In this document: piece after piece, positions 52,663 through 61,923 of the stretch
Position numbering within the stretch: position 1 is the stretch's first letter
Layout: every line of letters begins with the position of its first letter
Notes under the pieces: model-generated
The model's database searches: none
The model's input: the letters and a program-made list of their open reading frames with translations, nothing else
Told to the model about the DNA's origin: nothing
Translations under genes and position numbers: made by a program
DNA from: Lachnoclostridium sp. UBA5725
Lineage (GTDB): Bacteria; Bacillota; Clostridia; Lachnospirales; Lachnospiraceae
Direction: 5' to 3'
Assembly (NCBI GenBank): GCA_002419585.1
Contig: DIGJ01000020.1
Location: 1-64,000, forward strand
DNA length: 64,000 bases

Positions 52663-53499
52663 ATGAAGAAGATAAAGCAAATTAGTTTTCTATTACTATT
52701 ACTGTTCACTTGCTATATGCTATCAACCTCCCTGAAAGAAGCCAATCGTTTCATGGTACACTTTATTGACGTTGGGCAAGGGGATGCGATTCTTTTACAG
52801 TATAAGAATGCAAATGTACTAATTGACACAGGTATCGAAGCGGAGTATAGCCAGTTATATAGATATCTCCATAAGAAGAGTGTAAAGAAAATAGGCACAT
52901 TAATTGTAACTCACCCTGATTCAGATCACATGGGAGCAGCGGATTATGTGATGCGGGATTTTTCGGTAAAAAGAATATATATGACAACCTATAAAAGTAA
53001 GACAAAAGAGTACAAGGAAATGCTTCGGGCAATTAAGAAATATAAAGTAGAGCGAATCAATGTAAAAGAGGGAAGTACCATTCCAGTCGGAAGTCTGAAA
53101 TCAATGGTACTTTCCGCAAATGCGAAGGCAGAAAAGTCCAATGATTCTTCGATTGTGCTATTGTTGCAACATGGAGAGAATAAATTTTTGTTTGCAAGTG
53201 ATGCACCTGCAAAAGTTGAGAGTAAAATAAAAGAAAAATACGACATCGATGTGGATGTATTAAAAGTAGCGCATCATGGCAGTAAATCTTCAAGTCCCAT
53301 AGCGTATCTAAAAGAAGTAAGCCCTGAATATTCCATTATAAGCGTAGGGATCGATAATAAATATGGGCATCCAGTTAGTAGCGTATTAAAGAGGCTAAAC
53401 AAATATGGCAAACATACACTTCGTACGGATTTGAATGGAACAATTGTTATGGCCTCAGATGGGAATGAAATCGCTTGTCGATGTGAAATAGAAGATTAG
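52663..53499 (+). CDS. Secreted or anchored ComEC-type metallo-beta-lactamase
   Basis: This 278-residue protein has an N-terminal hydrophobic segment (about 6-22) acting as a signal or anchor. An MBL-fold domain follows, with FIDVGQGDAILLQ, the metal motif THPDSDHMGA, NDSSIVLLL and VAHHGSKSSS. These match the extracellular nuclease-like domain of the DNA-uptake protein ComEC, here without the channel. Many Firmicutes carry such stand-alone proteins; the substrate is unproven. A long palindromic terminator follows. Confidence 0.85.
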   Translation: MKKIKQISFLLLLLFTCYMLSTSLKEANRFMVHFIDVGQGDAILLQYKNANVLIDTGIEAEYSQLYRYLHKKSVKKIGTLIVTHPDSDHMGAADYVMRDFSVKRIYMTTYKSKTKEYKEMLRAIKKYKVERINVKEGSTIPVGSLKSMVLSANAKAEKSNDSSIVLLLQHGENKFLFASDAPAKVESKIKEKYDIDVDVLKVAHHGSKSSSPIAYLKEVSPEYSIISVGIDNKYGHPVSSVLKRLNKYGKHTLRTDLNGTIVMASDGNEIACRCEIED

Positions 53500-53512
53500 C
53501 ATCTTGGGAAAA

Positions 53513-53553
53513 ATAGCATGTGTTCAAATTTATACGATTTGAACACATGCTAT
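53513..53553. terminator. Bidirectional terminator, perfect 17-bp stem
   Basis: ATAGCATGTGTTCAAAT (53513-53529) is repeated inverted at 53537-53553 around a 7-base loop. It lies between the converging MBL gene and adhE. Confidence 0.85.
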
Positions 53554-53573
53554 TTGTACTATTTGTTCTTGTC

Positions 53574-56225
53574 TTATTTCTTTTTTGATTTTTTTGCTGC
53601 TGTTTCCATAGGTGGCGAATCTACAAGCTCTACTTTTGGTGCAGGTTTATCATAAACATTAATGTAGATTTGTTTCAGCTCACTAATCAATGGATACCTT
53701 GGGTTTGCTCCGGTACATTGGTCGTCATATGCTTTTTCTGCCATATCATCAAGGGTTTTATAAAAGCTGTCTTCAGAAATACCAAATTCTTTGATTGTCA
53801 TTGGAATATTTACTTTCGTCTTCAATTCATCAATTGCATGGATTAGTAATTCGACTTTTTCATCCTGTGTATTACCACCAAGATGTAAGAAATCCGCAAT
53901 GTTAGCATATCTTGATTTTGCATTTGGATATTTATATTGTGCAAATGCAGCTTGTTTTATTGGATTATCAACTGCATTAAATCGGATGACTTCATTGATT
54001 ATGATTCCATTTGCAATTCCATGTGGAATGTGATGCTGGGCGCCTAGTTTATGCGCTAATGAGTGGCAAATTCCAAGAAATGCATTTGCAAATGCCAAAC
54101 CTGCCATACAAGAGGCGTGTCCCATTTTTTCCCTTGCTTCTTTATTATTCGGACCTTCATTGTATGCTATTGGTAGGTATTTAAATATTAAACGAATGGA
54201 TTCTAAAGCTAAGCCATTTGTAAATTCAGAAGCTAAGATAGAAACATAAGCTTCAATTGCATGGGTCAATGCATCGATACCGGAGGCAGCAGTTAACCCT
54301 TTTGGCATATCCATCATTAATTCAGCATCTACAATTGCCATATTTGGAGTGATTTCGTAATCTGCCAACGGATATTTCTGACCTGTTTTTTCATCGGTAA
54401 TGACTGCAAATGGAGTGACTTCAGAGCCGGTGCCGGCAGAGGTTGCGATACATATCAGCATTGCTTTATTGCCCATTTTAGGGAATGCATATACTCGTTT
54501 TCGAATATCCATAAATCGCATCGCGAGATCTTCAAAAACAACATCTGGATGTTCATATAATACCCACATAATCTTGGCGGCATCCATTGGGGATCCTCCA
54601 CCGATTGCGATAATAGTATCAGGCTCGAATGCCGCAATTTGTTCGGCTCCTTTTTTCGCGGTTGCTAACGTTGGATCAGGCTCAACATCCGAAAATATTT
54701 TGTAAGTTACGCCGATTTCATCAAGCACACTGGTAACTTTATCGACATAACCTAATTGATAAAGTACGCTATCGGTGACAATAAAAGCTTTTTTCTTTTC
54801 CATATCTTTCAATTCCTGCAAGGCAATTGGAAGACAGGCATATTTGAAATATATTTTTTCGGGAATTCGAAACCATAACATATTTTCCCGGCGCTCAGCA
54901 ATACTTTTTATATTCAGTAAATGTTGTGGTCCAACATTTTCTGATATCGAGTTACCGCCCCAGGAACCGCAGCCAAGAGTTAATGAAGGACTCAGTTTAA
55001 AATTGTATAAGTCACCAATTCCTCCATGTGAGGAAGGTGTGTTGATTAAAGTTCTGGCAGTCTTCATCGCTGCTGCAAATTTATTTATCTTATCGGTTTC
55101 ATTCATTTCATCTACATATAAGGAGGAAGTGTGTCCGAATCCACCAAATTCAACTAAGGTAACCGCTTTCGATAGCGCATCATCAAAATTTTTTCCTTTG
55201 TATAAAGCCAAAACGGGTGATAATTTTTCGTGTGCAAATGGTTCTTCTGGCTCAACAGACTCAACCTCACCAATCAAAACCTTCGTATCTTTGTCAACCG
55301 TTAATCCAGCAAGCTCTGCTATTTTATAAGCTGGTTGTCCAACGATTTTCGCATTTAAGGCACCATCTTTTAAGATGATACTTCCAACTTTACCAACTTC
55401 ATCCTTCTTTAAAATATAAGCTCCTCTTTTTTCAAATTCCTTCTTTACTTGATTGTATACGGAATCAACCGCGATGACAGATTGTTCCGATGCACAGATC
55501 ATACCATTGTCAAACGTTTTTGACAGAAGGATAGAACTAACTGCCGTTTTAATATCAGCTGAATCGTCAATGATAGCAGGAGTATTGCCAGGACCTACCC
55601 CAAGTGCAGGCTTTCCGGACGAATAAGCAGCTTTTACCATACCAGGACCTCCAGTTGCGAGAATCATATCCAGTTCTTTCATTACGGTAGAGGAAAGTTC
55701 GAGCGTTGGTTCATCAATCCATCCTATGATTCCTTCCGGAGCACCAGCTTTTACCGCTGCATCGAGAATTATTTTTGCGGCTTCTATCGTGGAATTTTTT
55801 GCTCTTGGATGAGGGGATAAAATGATTCCATTTCTTGTTTTTAGACAGATTAGTGCTTTGAATATAGCAGTAGAGGTGGGGTTTGTAGTTGGAATAATTG
55901 CAGCAATTACTCCGATAGGTTCTGCTATTTTAGTAAGGCCGAATGCTTCATCTGTTTCAATAATATCACAAGTTTTTAAATCTTTAAATTTGTTGTAAAT
56001 ATATTCAGATGCAAAATGATTCTTAATAACCTTATCTTCAACAATTCCCATTCCGGTTTCTTCCCTCGCCAATTTTGCAAGTGGGATTCTGGAATTATTG
56101 GCAGCTATCGCTGCTTGCTTAAAAATTTCATCCACTTGTGCTTGCGTATAAGTAGCAAATTTCTTTTGCGCGGCTCGTACTTGTGAAATTTTTTGCATTA
56201 ATTCATCCATATTTGTTACTTTCAT
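53574..56225 (-). CDS. adhE: Bifunctional aldehyde-alcohol dehydrogenase
   Basis: This is the main ethanol-forming enzyme of fermentation: acetyl-CoA to acetaldehyde (N-terminal ALDH domain, about 1-440) and acetaldehyde to ethanol (C-terminal iron-type ADH domain, about 450-860). The catalytic cysteine lies in NGMICASEQS (C244). The linker carries GCGSWGGNSISENVGP. The ADH half has IGGGSPMDAAK and the metal-binding stretch GICHSLAHKLGAQHHIPHG. The preferred ATG is 56225 with GGAG; an ATG four codons upstream lies over that site. The end is Lys-rich. Length is 883, normal for spirosome-forming AdhE. Confidence 0.96.
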   Translation of the reverse strand: MKVTNMDELMQKISQVRAAQKKFATYTQAQVDEIFKQAAIAANNSRIPLAKLAREETGMGIVEDKVIKNHFASEYIYNKFKDLKTCDIIETDEAFGLTKIAEPIGVIAAIIPTTNPTSTAIFKALICLKTRNGIILSPHPRAKNSTIEAAKIILDAAVKAGAPEGIIGWIDEPTLELSSTVMKELDMILATGGPGMVKAAYSSGKPALGVGPGNTPAIIDDSADIKTAVSSILLSKTFDNGMICASEQSVIAVDSVYNQVKKEFEKRGAYILKKDEVGKVGSIILKDGALNAKIVGQPAYKIAELAGLTVDKDTKVLIGEVESVEPEEPFAHEKLSPVLALYKGKNFDDALSKAVTLVEFGGFGHTSSLYVDEMNETDKINKFAAAMKTARTLINTPSSHGGIGDLYNFKLSPSLTLGCGSWGGNSISENVGPQHLLNIKSIAERRENMLWFRIPEKIYFKYACLPIALQELKDMEKKKAFIVTDSVLYQLGYVDKVTSVLDEIGVTYKIFSDVEPDPTLATAKKGAEQIAAFEPDTIIAIGGGSPMDAAKIMWVLYEHPDVVFEDLAMRFMDIRKRVYAFPKMGNKAMLICIATSAGTGSEVTPFAVITDEKTGQKYPLADYEITPNMAIVDAELMMDMPKGLTAASGIDALTHAIEAYVSILASEFTNGLALESIRLIFKYLPIAYNEGPNNKEAREKMGHASCMAGLAFANAFLGICHSLAHKLGAQHHIPHGIANGIIINEVIRFNAVDNPIKQAAFAQYKYPNAKSRYANIADFLHLGGNTQDEKVELLIHAIDELKTKVNIPMTIKEFGISEDSFYKTLDDMAEKAYDDQCTGANPRYPLISELKQIYINVYDKPAPKVELVDSPPMETAAKKSKKK

Positions 56226-56374
56226 AAGTTTCTCCATTCCGGCGCATGTTCTTTACACTTACTGCACCACTTTTTCTATAAACGAACGAATATTACATTC
56301 CTATTGTTTGACTTTTTATTGAAAAATATGATTTGTTTCATAGGTAATTATTATCAACTGCTCCAAATTCAAAC

Positions 56375-56411
56375 AAAAAAGAACGTTTTCAGTTTAAGAA
56401 AACGTTCTTTC
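56375..56411 (-). terminator. Terminator of the gene at 56443-57084
   Basis: On the minus strand AAAGAACGTTTTC pairs with GAAAACGTTCTTT around a 7-base loop and is followed by a T-run. It lies about 30 bases past the stop and upstream of adhE. Confidence 0.8.
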
Positions 56412-56442
56412 GTTTGACAAATTTTTAAATATTAGGTTAAGT

Positions 56443-57084
56443 CTACGATTCGGTTGTCGAGGATTCCGTTTTTGCTGTTCCATTTTTCCAAGCATCTATT
56501 TTTTCTCTTGTTGCTTCTAGCGTCTGCTTACAAATCGATGGTAACTCATCGCCCCAGGATTTTGTTGCTTGCTTATAACCTTTTTCAATTGCACTCATTA
56601 AAGTATCTGCTTTGGATGGATCGCCGCCAGCTAATGCATAAGCAAAAGAATACAGTCTTTCTGAGGTCTGTTCTACACCCCAGTAGCCATCTTCTGAGAC
56701 ATCTTCTTTCGCCTGAGTAATATCTTCTATGGAGAATTCAACCTTGCCAGATTTTAAAACATCAAAAATGCTTTCAGAAGTACCAAGTTTTTGACCTTGC
56801 TTTAACAGAGTCTTTTCTACTAAGTCTTGTAATTGCTGCTTTCTTTGATTCAAATCATTTAATAGACTATTGATCGTTGCGGTATCTCTTTTATATGTCT
56901 TGTTTACGGAACTAGTTTGTTTGTCATCTGTGCTTGCCTCATAAACAGCAGCTGCCTGCTCGTTCTTGGTATTCGTTTTTGTTTCATTCTTAGACGCTTC
57001 TTTTTTTGAAGTGGAAGCAGATTTCGAAGAAGCAGTAGTGTTATAAGTAGAAACATTTGTTGCTGAAATATTATTTGTATTCAT
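56443..57084 (-). CDS. Ser/Thr-rich protein, function unknown
   Basis: This 213-residue protein has no signal peptide. Residues 1-70 are low-complexity Ser/Thr/Lys/Asn. A helical segment (about 70-95, NDLNQRKQQLQDLVEKTL) follows, then a folded-looking part with SEDGYWGVEQTSERLYSFAYALAGGDPSKA and KGYKQATKSWGDELPSICKQT. The last part resembles proteins labelled DUF5610, which often have Ser/Thr-rich starts, but I hold this loosely. It is monocistronic with its own terminator. Confidence 0.6.
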   Translation of the reverse strand: MNTNNISATNVSTYNTTASSKSASTSKKEASKNETKTNTKNEQAAAVYEASTDDKQTSSVNKTYKRDTATINSLLNDLNQRKQQLQDLVEKTLLKQGQKLGTSESIFDVLKSGKVEFSIEDITQAKEDVSEDGYWGVEQTSERLYSFAYALAGGDPSKADTLMSAIEKGYKQATKSWGDELPSICKQTLEATREKIDAWKNGTAKTESSTTES

Positions 57085-57153
57085 AGCTTTACCCTCCTTG
57101 GTATGATACGCCTATCTTGTTATAGCGTATATCGACAAATTAGGCTAGAAAGA

Positions 57154-57456
57154 TTAGTGAAGTACTACATAATTTTGCGCGTAATTGAAGCACCATTCTA
57201 TACATGCCATACCAATTGCAAAGGTAGTAAGCATCACCATAATAAAGATTGCACCGCCATCATAGGTGATTTTTCCTTCTTTGTCCTGAAAATAAGAAAC
57301 GAGTACTTCTGTTCCTAGAAAAATAAAGATAATCGGCCAAAGCTTCATAATAAATTCATAGGAAATAGCAATGCTAAAGATATGAATGATAAATAACAGA
57401 CCGAATACGATAAGTGTAGCTCCAAGAGTAAGAGTTCCTATTCTGCGAGTTTTCAT
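57154..57456 (-). CDS. Small membrane protein, LiaI/DUF5668-like
   Basis: This 100-residue protein has three hydrophobic segments, at about 7-31, 34-53 and 68-88, with KLWPIIFIFLGTEVL in the second. This spacing resembles the LiaI/LiaF-like N-terminal transmembrane region found in envelope-stress operons. Its ATG overlaps the stop of the preceding gene (ATGA). It is the last gene of the sigma-factor operon. Confidence 0.68.
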   Translation of the reverse strand: MKTRRIGTLTLGATLIVFGLLFIIHIFSIAISYEFIMKLWPIIFIFLGTEVLVSYFQDKEGKITYDGGAIFIMVMLTTFAIGMACIEWCFNYAQNYVVLH

Positions 57457-58088
57457 TCCGTTTCCTCCTTTGTATCTTCCACGATGATTTCCTCCGAAGA
57501 AATCGTAATATCTTCCGAAAAAGTTTGATCTTTATTTTCCTTTGTTATCGTATTAGTTTCAAGTGTAGTTTCGTGATTGTAAAGTTCGAACTTTTTTCCC
57601 TGAATTAAGCGAATACCCGCATAAATAATGAAGAAAGCAAGTATCAGTTGAGGAATTGCATCGAAATAACTAGAAATCTGATAATATGCATCCCATCCGA
57701 TAATAGTACGTAAAATTTCGGTAAAATTAGAAAATAGTAAGCTTGCACCAATTAAGATAAAAGTTATAGCAATAACCTTTCTAAACTTTCCTTGCAGTAG
57801 CAAAGTAAGTTCGGAAAAATTTATGTTAAATAGATAGTGGTCCTCTATTTGATAGAAGTCTTCATTTTTCATTGAATTTTTATTAATGGTATCAAAGAAA
57901 CTGTAAAACCACAGAATCGGCAGAAGGAACAGGATGGGTTCCATCCGTAAAATGGCAGCAAAAAACAACGTTCCACAAAGCATTGTTATTAGAGAAATCC
58001 CCATTTTCATAAATCCAAGATACATGTGACCAGCACCTGGTATCATGGAAAAGCAGAATGTTAAAAATTTTCCTTTTCGTTTAATCAT
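57453..58088 (-). CDS. Multi-pass membrane protein of the sigma operon
   Basis: This 211-residue protein begins with two helices containing FSMIPGAGHMYLGFMKMGIS, a TM2-like motif with a polar turn. Two further helices lie at about 105-122 and 143-162, before an acidic tail rich in Glu and Thr. It overlaps its upstream neighbour by 8 bases and the downstream gene by 4, so all four genes are translationally coupled. Function unknown; an envelope role is plausible. Confidence 0.65.
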   Translation of the reverse strand: MIKRKGKFLTFCFSMIPGAGHMYLGFMKMGISLITMLCGTLFFAAILRMEPILFLLPILWFYSFFDTINKNSMKNEDFYQIEDHYLFNINFSELTLLLQGKFRKVIAITFILIGASLLFSNFTEILRTIIGWDAYYQISSYFDAIPQLILAFFIIYAGIRLIQGKKFELYNHETTLETNTITKENKDQTFSEDITISSEEIIVEDTKEETE

Positions 58089-58560
58089 TATTGTTACCTC
58101 CGTTATTATTCGTTATATGTTTATTAAAGATAAACATATTCATTGTTTCATTAATTTGATCGGTAAATTGGAATATCGATTCGTTCATGGTATCCATGAT
58201 TGTATCAGCATTAGCATTGGTATAGGTGGAAAGAGTATTAGAAATCATAGCATCTTTCCAAGAACTTGAAAATAAAAGAAAAAGTGCGCCACACATTGCA
58301 GTACACACCCGCATGCTGTAGAAAAAGAGCTGACGTTTGGTTGCATTTGATTTCTTTTTTTTGACATGAAGCAAAATGCTTTCCTTTAGCGTCTTTGGTG
58401 CTGGGATAATACAATCATTTTCAATAAAACTTGCAGCAAATAAATCTGCACAATACGTACATTCTGAGATATGTGTTAGAAGAGAATCGGTTTCTTCCAA
58501 GGATAATTGATTCTTATGGTACATTTTTAACTGATCTTTCTTAATATGTTGATTGTCCAT
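58081..58560 (-). CDS. Anti-sigma factor with zinc-finger motif
   Basis: This 159-residue membrane protein has an N-terminal ZAS-type motif HISECTYC (H, then C-x-x-C) near residues 30-37. A single membrane helix lies at about 83-100 (YSMRVCTAMCGALFLLF) and a short Asn-rich extracytoplasmic tail follows. Position directly after an ECF sigma gene (3-base gap) makes it the cognate anti-sigma factor. Confidence 0.82.
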   Translation of the reverse strand: MDNQHIKKDQLKMYHKNQLSLEETDSLLTHISECTYCADLFAASFIENDCIIPAPKTLKESILLHVKKKKSNATKRQLFFYSMRVCTAMCGALFLLFSSSWKDAMISNTLSTYTNANADTIMDTMNESIFQFTDQINETMNMFIFNKHITNNNGGNNND

Positions 58561-58563
58561 GGA

Positions 58564-59067
58564 TTATATCTCCTTTCCCCATTTGCTTTTTAATAAGTTT
58601 TTTGCACGATAAATCTGTGTTTGAATGGTCTTTATCTTTTTACCGGAGTTTGTTGCGATTTCAGCAACTGTCATCTCATTATAAAAATAGCTAGTCGCAA
58701 TTTCATCATAGGGAGGTTTTAAGGTTTGACAAAGTCTCAAAATCCGTTCCTTATCATCTTTTTCTAGTAATGCATCCTCTGGTGTAGGTCCACGGCTCTC
58801 AATCCCCTTAAAATATTCATCATCGGTTGGAAGTATTCGCTTTCCTGCACTTTTGGTATAATCCAAGCATTTGTTGGTTGCAATTTTACTGATCCAGGCT
58901 CGCTCATTCTCTCCGTCAAAGGAGGGGAGATTTTTATAAACGGAAAGGAACGTTTCCTGTGTCAGATCTTGTGCATCAAAACAATTGTTTGTTATTTTGT
59001 AGCAGATAGAATAGACCAGATTGCTATATCGATCCATCAACTGTGCAAAATATTGAGTTGAATTAAT
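58564..59067 (-). CDS. ECF-type sigma factor, probable ATT start
   Basis: Region 2 shows YSNLVYSICYKITNNCFDAQDLTQETFLSVY. Region 4 shows LKPPYDEIATSYFYNEMTVAEIATNSGKKIKTIQTQIYRAKNLLK. A first ATG at 59037 (or TTG at 59040) has no ribosome site and would cut the N-terminus short. GGGAGG stands 8 bases before an in-frame ATT at 59065-59067, which gives an opening of INSTQYFAQLMDRYS, normal for the family. No ATG, GTG or TTG lies between the upstream stop and this ATT. The call of ATT is inference; the gene itself is secure. Confidence 0.85.
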   Translation of the reverse strand: MNSTQYFAQLMDRYSNLVYSICYKITNNCFDAQDLTQETFLSVYKNLPSFDGENERAWISKIATNKCLDYTKSAGKRILPTDDEYFKGIESRGPTPEDALLEKDDKERILRLCQTLKPPYDEIATSYFYNEMTVAEIATNSGKKIKTIQTQIYRAKNLLKSKWGKEI

Positions 59068-59223
59068 TTTCCCCGCCTCCCTTGTTTGATTCTCATAATC
59101 TATAACGAATGGAATTTCAAAAAGTCTTCAATTATTTTAAAAAATATGGTATCTTTTTTTTAGATGGTAAAATACGTAAGTATTGTAGCATAAATATAGT
59201 GCATTGGAAAGAAATGGAGAATC

Positions 59224-59847
59224 ATGAATCAAGGAGCAATAAATTATCAAAAAGAATTAGAGAAATTAATAGAAAAGAATCAAAAAGAAAACAGAGTACC
59301 AGCGCTATTCTTGCATAGTTGTTGTGCGCCTTGCAGTAGTTACTGTTTAGAATATTTGGCAGAATTCTTTCATATTACTCTATTTTATTACAACCCCAAT
59401 ATCTCACCGAAAATGGAATATGAAACGAGAGTAGAAGAGCAAAAAAGATTAGTCGAAGCACTGAATCATAAAGTAACCTATCCAATTGAAATGGTCGAAG
59501 GGAACTATGATCCAGAGCGATTTTATGAAATGGCAAAGGGAAAGGAAGACCTACCAGAAGGTGGCGAACGCTGTTTTGAGTGCTATAAACTTCGACTAAA
59601 AGAAGCGGGCCTCTATGCAAAGGAAGGGAACTTTGATTATTTTACGACCACCTTATCCATTAGCCCTCTAAAAAATGCACAGAAACTAAATGAAATCGGA
59701 AATAAAATAGCAGACGAGGTTGATGTAGCCTATCTGCCTTCCGATTTCAAGAAGAAAAATGGATATAAACGCTCGACGGAGCTGTCCAAGGAATATGATC
59801 TTTACCGCCAGAATTACTGTGGCTGTGTTTATTCAAAACTAGATTAA
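59224..59847 (+). CDS. queH: Epoxyqueuosine reductase QueH
   Basis: This 207-residue cytoplasmic enzyme catalyses the last step of queuosine synthesis in tRNA, reducing epoxyqueuosine. It matches the DUF208/QueH family with the HSCCAPCSSYC motif near residue 31 and the later ERCFECYKLRL and QNYCGCVYS cysteine pairs, which bind an iron-sulfur cluster and metal. It is unrelated to QueG. GGAG precedes the ATG. It is followed by a lipoprotein gene with no functional link. Confidence 0.93.
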   Translation: MNQGAINYQKELEKLIEKNQKENRVPALFLHSCCAPCSSYCLEYLAEFFHITLFYYNPNISPKMEYETRVEEQKRLVEALNHKVTYPIEMVEGNYDPERFYEMAKGKEDLPEGGERCFECYKLRLKEAGLYAKEGNFDYFTTTLSISPLKNAQKLNEIGNKIADEVDVAYLPSDFKKKNGYKRSTELSKEYDLYRQNYCGCVYSKLD

Positions 59848-59877
59848 AGCAGATTAAAGTTACAAGGAGGATATCGT

Positions 59878-60558
59878 ATGAACAAACGGTTATTACTGCC
59901 AGTAATATGTTTGACCGCATGCGCCCTTTTTCTAGCTTGTCAAAAAAAAGAGAATACGTTGTTTTCTGACAAAGCAAGTAACAAGGACGTGGCTAATAAT
60001 TCGTCGGAATCACTCGATTGGCCGACCTTATATTTGGATGGAGTATATTATCAGTCGGAACGATTTGAGACCATTGTTGAACCTGAGAATATAACAGTTA
60101 TGGGAACGATTGAGACGGCTTGTTTAGAAAGCGGTATGCCGACTAATTCATCTGAGGTAAATGATAGTGCTTATATTAGTTCAAAAATATATGAATCAGA
60201 CAAAAAGGAGATTATCTATCTAAAGTATTTGAATGCCAATGGGGATACTGTATATTCGAAATGGTCCGCAAGCACCTTATTAAAAAGAGAATTGCCTGAA
60301 GACTGGTATCCATCCGTGATGGTAAATGACCATTTGTATTGGCAATCGGATTATACTATGAAAGATAATCTACCACCCCAAATGGGTTATGAGATTGCTA
60401 GTCAGCTTCTTTACGAGGAAGGTGCTATGGCTAGCAGAAACTTTAGTAATAGCATTCACATGCTCGGAGCCAATATATATGAATCAAGCCAGAATGAAGA
60501 TGTCATATATATTGGATATGAAGATGGGCCATTTGCAGAGCTGACCATGGTAAAATAG
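59878..60558 (+). CDS. Lipoprotein, unknown function
   Basis: This 226-residue protein has a lipoprotein signal peptide with lipobox LFLAC and acceptor C21. A short linker precedes a domain with LDWPTLYLDGVYYQSE near the start and ESSQNEDVIYIGYEDGPFAEL at the end. I recognise no family. AAGGAGG precedes the ATG, 30 bases after queH, so they may be co-transcribed. Confidence 0.68.
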   Translation: MNKRLLLPVICLTACALFLACQKKENTLFSDKASNKDVANNSSESLDWPTLYLDGVYYQSERFETIVEPENITVMGTIETACLESGMPTNSSEVNDSAYISSKIYESDKKEIIYLKYLNANGDTVYSKWSASTLLKRELPEDWYPSVMVNDHLYWQSDYTMKDNLPPQMGYEIASQLLYEEGAMASRNFSNSIHMLGANIYESSQNEDVIYIGYEDGPFAELTMVK

Positions 60559-60579
60559 GTGTCGCGATTTCTATCCTTA

Positions 60580-61773
60580 TTAAAAATTAAGTTGTGAAAT
60601 AAATTCGTTCTCAAAGTCCGGTGTATTAGCAAGGTATAATACATCGGATTTTTCTTTTATATCGGCAAGGCGTTTTGGAGCATTTGGATCCGTTGCATAC
60701 TGAATTGTACCAAGTAAGGAAGTATTACCGGCAAGTGTTATTTTATCTTCAAAACATTGTGGCAACAGACCTATATTCATGGCTTTTTTTAGATTCGTTG
60801 CACTTCCAAATGAGCCACAAAGATACACGGTTTCAATATCGGATTCCTGGCATCCATATTCTTTACAAAGAAGTGTAATGCCTGCGCGAATTGCGGATTT
60901 TGCCATCTGTACTTCGCGGATATCTTTTTGAAAAAAGCGGATATTTTCAGCACCTTTTGCTGCCTTGGTAACTGGAAATCCTTCCTTAAAACAAGTGTCA
61001 CATAAAAGACCTGTCTTATCAATGATACCATTATCTAAAAGTTCAGAGGTTAACTCGATAATTCCACTACCGCAAAGACCAAGTGGGCGTCCGTATTGCA
61101 GGGTTTTAAATTTCACTTGCTCTTCTTTGATTTCTAATTGATAGATGGCTCCCTTAATTGCAGCGATTCCATATTTAATATTACCACCTTCAAACGCCGG
61201 TCCGGCAGCAGTAGAAGTTGTTAAAACTCGATCTTTGTTTCCAAGTGCCATCTCACCGTTTGTTCCCAAGTCTAGGAAAAAGCTCAGCTTATCGGATTGA
61301 TCCATATTTGTGGCATATAGACCAGAGGTGATGTCTCCTCCTACAAATGCAGAAATAGCTGGAAGGATAATAAGAGGACAGGAAAAATCCTCTAGTCCTA
61401 GTACTTCATTTGCAGTAAGTGTAAGAGTATCCAGTGTTACCGGTTGAAAAGGATAGGCGGAAAGTCCTTCGCAAGAATATCCTAACAGCAAATGAACCAT
61501 TGTAGTATTAGCCGCAATGGTAATTGACTCTACATCATTTTTTGTACTTCCAGACTTCCTTAAAATGGAGTCGATTCCTTTGAGTAAATTTTTCTGTATT
61601 AAAGATTGGAGCATAAGCCCTGAACCTTCCATAGAAGCCTTAATTCGGGATATGACATCCACACCAAAAAAACGTTGTTCATTTAGTATAGTCTCTTCTA
61701 TTCTCAAATTCGTACGGCTATCAATTGCTGAAATGGCAATGGTAGTCGTTCCGATATCAATGCAAATCTTCAT
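60580..61773 (-). CDS. RACo-like ASKHA-domain protein without ferredoxin part
   Basis: This 397-residue protein has actin-like phosphate loops: DIGTTTIAISAID at the start and FLDLGTNGEMALG in the middle, then AAGPAFEGGNIKYG and VYLCGSFGSATN. This is the C-terminal half of reductive activators of corrinoid proteins (DUF4445). The N-terminal 2Fe-2S ferredoxin domain of full RACo is missing, and no corrinoid or methyltransferase gene is nearby. ATG 61773 has GGAGG; a start ten codons earlier does not. Confidence 0.8.
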   Translation of the reverse strand: MKICIDIGTTTIAISAIDSRTNLRIEETILNEQRFFGVDVISRIKASMEGSGLMLQSLIQKNLLKGIDSILRKSGSTKNDVESITIAANTTMVHLLLGYSCEGLSAYPFQPVTLDTLTLTANEVLGLEDFSCPLIILPAISAFVGGDITSGLYATNMDQSDKLSFFLDLGTNGEMALGNKDRVLTTSTAAGPAFEGGNIKYGIAAIKGAIYQLEIKEEQVKFKTLQYGRPLGLCGSGIIELTSELLDNGIIDKTGLLCDTCFKEGFPVTKAAKGAENIRFFQKDIREVQMAKSAIRAGITLLCKEYGCQESDIETVYLCGSFGSATNLKKAMNIGLLPQCFEDKITLAGNTSLLGTIQYATDPNAPKRLADIKEKSDVLYLANTPDFENEFISQLNF

Positions 61774-61849
61774 AAAACCTCCTACTATGATGCATGTACG
61801 CATTTATTTCTTATACTTTACTGTATGGATTGATTTTAATCAAGAGGGG

Positions 61850-61908
61850 TTGACAAGAAAAGGAGTGGAGAGTAAAATTGATTTAGAAAATGATAATCGT
61901 TATCAATA
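61850..61908 (+). promoter_or_regulatory. feoAB promoter with Fur box
   Basis: TTGACA (61850-61855), a 17-base spacer and TAAAAT (61873-61878) form the promoter. AATGATAATCGTTATCAAT at 61889-61907 is a near-consensus Fur box covering the start of transcription. Iron-dependent repression by Fur is therefore expected. Confidence 0.88.
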
Positions 61909-61923
61909 AATAAGAGGTGGACT

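Noticed and set aside
56226..56374. Rex-binding site upstream of adhE
   Set aside because: I looked for TTGTTAnnnnnnTAACAA-like palindromes in the upstream region and saw none convincing.
59109..59318. Separate small gene overlapping the queH start
   Set aside because: It shares most of its length with queH in another frame, has no ribosome site and no recognisable features.
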